Assembly: GCA_023411375.1 (NCBI GenBank)
Contig: JAEYOW010000021.1
Span: forward strand, 1 to 60,254
Direction: 5' to 3'
DNA from: Bacillota bacterium
Lineage (GTDB): Bacteria > Bacillota > Clostridia > Christensenellales > Aristaeellaceae
Length of the DNA stretch: 60,254 nucleotides
Shown here piece after piece: positions 59,290-60,254 of the stretch (the first letter of the stretch is position 1; each line of letters starts with the position of its first letter). The position numbers were made by a program, and so were the translations under genes. Below the pieces are notes generated by a model that was not told the DNA's origin, did not search any database, and saw only the letters and a list, made by a program, of their open reading frames with translations.

Positions 59290-59650
59290 AAGTAAAGTGC
59301 AAATTTAGTCGGAGAGCAAAGGAACTTTGAGGTAAAGCAGATGCAACGGCAAGCAGACCGTCGCGAGAAGCGCCAGCCGCAAAAATATGGACAGGTAACA
59401 CAGCCATCACACCCAATCAAGGATAAACGGCTACACCGTGCCTTCGGTGTCCTTGACAGTTCATATAGTCAGTGCTTAATGGCGGCTGGGAGGTGGCAAG
59501 GCCACCTCTGCCAATCATTGCGGATAAGCCAAGAGGCGAAGAAGACAACCGTCAAGTCGCAGGCGCATAGGGTTGTCCCGTTTTCTGGAGTTGGCGGATA
59601 ATACGAACCAGCTTCTTGGCAAGATACGCGGCGAAGGCGCTGCTCTATAA
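59290..59650 (-). mobile_element. Remnant of an IS110-like insertion sequence with a structured non-coding end
   Basis: The minus strand holds the last 30 codons of a transposase-like frame (59552-59644) followed by about 250 bases of hairpin-rich non-coding DNA: GAGGTGGC-aag-GCCACCTC at about 59490-59508, and TCAAGGA...ACACCG/CGGTGT...TCCTTGA at 59418-59456 with a 9-base internal loop. In the IS1111 group of IS110 elements a guide (bridge or seek) RNA is encoded in the 3' non-coding end. That comparison is inference; element ends were not found. Confidence 0.4.
59552..59644 (-). pseudogene. C-terminal tail of an IS110-like transposase
   Basis: Thirty codons ending at TGA 59552-59554; SAFAAYLAKKLVRIIRQLQK is followed by TGQPYAP. 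The A-x-K-L-x-R-I-I...G-x-P-Y/F pattern resembles the extreme C-terminus of IS110-family transposases. An in-frame TAG at 59645-59647 cuts it off from any upstream part. Too short for a certain assignment. Confidence 0.4.
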
Positions 59651-59714
59651 TACGAAAAAGGATGAAAAAGTTTGGAATAAGTAATTTAGTAAAAGCAAGA
59701 ACGGAGGCACAATT

Positions 59715-60254
59715 GTGAAAAAACGCAATTTATTGATTCTTGTGGTCCTTTTGGGATGTGTGTTGGGCACAGCCCTGGCAGCAGAAGATTTCACAATTCC
59801 AAAAATTGAGGATGCCGAAGGCTATGATGAAGTTTTTCGCTCCATTGTGGTTGATGATTCCGTACATCTCCTGTCAACCCGAAGGAACCTATATGCCCTC
59901 AATACCGAAACACAGCAAGCTACGCCCGTGCCGATGCATAACGCTAATCCAGAATATGAGCAGATCCCTGAAACCGCCTTGGATTTCCATGAGATTCCGA
60001 AAGACGAAGCCGTTCCGGATTGGTTGAAAAAGGACGCTTCCTTGATCGATATGCTTTTCTGGGATGGAACAGCGCTCTATGGCGTCAACGAATTAAACGG
60101 CGCGTTGTATCGTGTGGAGATCGTTGAGAATGAGGCAACGCTTCATGCAATAGCCAGGTTGGACTTCTTTTCTGGAGTCGAAAAGGAATGCATGCCATCC
60201 ATTCGTTCCGGTGTGGCTTGCAACGGCTCTCTTTATCTGCTGATGAGCTTGGCC
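59715..60254 (+). CDS. Exported protein of unknown function, partial (runs off the window)
   Basis: Start at GTG 59715 with GGAGG seven bases upstream; the frame is open for 180 codons to the window end. The N-terminus is a signal peptide (KKRNLLILVVLLGCVLGTAL then AAEDF); LLGC might instead be a lipobox. Two stretches, LLSTRRNLYALNTETQQATP and LYGVNELNGALYRVEI, resemble blades of a beta-propeller (YVTN/NHL-like) but this is weak. Codon use is AT-richer than in the main window. It lies beside the solute-binding remnants and could belong to the same exported-protein locus. Confidence 0.8.
   Translation, partial: MKKRNLLILVVLLGCVLGTALAAEDFTIPKIEDAEGYDEVFRSIVVDDSVHLLSTRRNLYALNTETQQATPVPMHNANPEYEQIPETALDFHEIPKDEAVPDWLKKDASLIDMLFWDGTALYGVNELNGALYRVEIVENEATLHAIARLDFFSGVEKECMPSIRSGVACNGSLYLLMSLA

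Noticed and set aside
59341..59601. An 86-codon plus-strand open frame in the tail region
   Set aside because: It runs through hairpins and opposite the transposase tail; composition and lack of a ribosome-binding site argue against a protein.
59290..59700. Group II intron remnant
   Set aside because: No domain V-like hairpin or reverse-transcriptase motif was seen.

Overview
The window is about 60 kb of GC-rich chromosomal DNA with densely packed genes, mostly on the minus strand. Most promoters read as TTGnnn-17/18-TATAAT, Shine-Dalgarno sites are strong (AGGAGG), and TTG and GTG starts are frequent. NrdR, RlmH, WalJ/YycJ-like, YlmC/YmxH, DUF896, DUF1292 and DUF1858 proteins, an ECF transporter S component, DapL plus DapF for meso-diaminopimelate, a holin and exported cell-wall enzymes all point to a Gram-positive Clostridia-type bacterium, plausibly a gut lineage. 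That placement is inference; there is no rRNA in the window.

Layout: (1) 83-7349, a translation operon read leftwards, rpsB-tsf-pyrH-MATE-argS-trmH-HAD, with a consensus promoter in front of rpsB. (2) 7545-12980, surface polymer genes: an MBOAT/SGNH O-acyl-transfer pair ending in a strong terminator, then two polytopic membrane proteins of glycosyltransferase-C character. (3) 13126-17127, an RNase Z-like metallo-hydrolase, a holin, a GtrB-like glycosyltransferase and an exported caspase-like protein with an EF-hand loop. (4) 17270-25172, polA-coaE followed by a membrane-anchored lytic transglycosylase, an orphan oligopeptide-binding protein and a CHAP hydrolase, which look like a cell-wall turnover set. 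(5) nrdR and ylmC.

(6) 26461-35194, a nine-gene sugar operon under a DeoR-family regulator: 3-epimerase, RpiB-like isomerase, ribose/allose-type ABC transporter, 3-hexulose-6-phosphate synthase, FGGY kinase and 6-phospho-3-hexuloisomerase. This is the most interesting metabolic system here, because RuMP-pathway enzymes are wired into rare-sugar uptake. (7) 35425-44463, housekeeping and stress genes: walJ-like, a small unknown gene, rlmH, dapL-dapF, an ECF sigma factor with DUF4349 and SIMPL proteins, an acyl-ACP thioesterase and an exported 5'-nucleotidase. (8) 44623-51354, DUF1858, rubrerythrin-like, ECF S component, DUF1292, DUF896, GNAT, then a Yip1/M1 peptidase/GT2-GtrA operon.

(9) 51416-57075, a glycan locus: three translationally overlapping glycosyltransferase or membrane genes, the first notably AT-rich, divergent from a UDP-sugar dehydrogenase. 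(10) 57076-60254, a decaying AT-richer stretch: a solute-binding-protein pseudogene with a nonsense codon and a frameshift, a second solute-binding fragment, the tail of an IS110-like transposase next to a hairpin-rich non-coding segment, and the start of a new exported protein cut by the window end.
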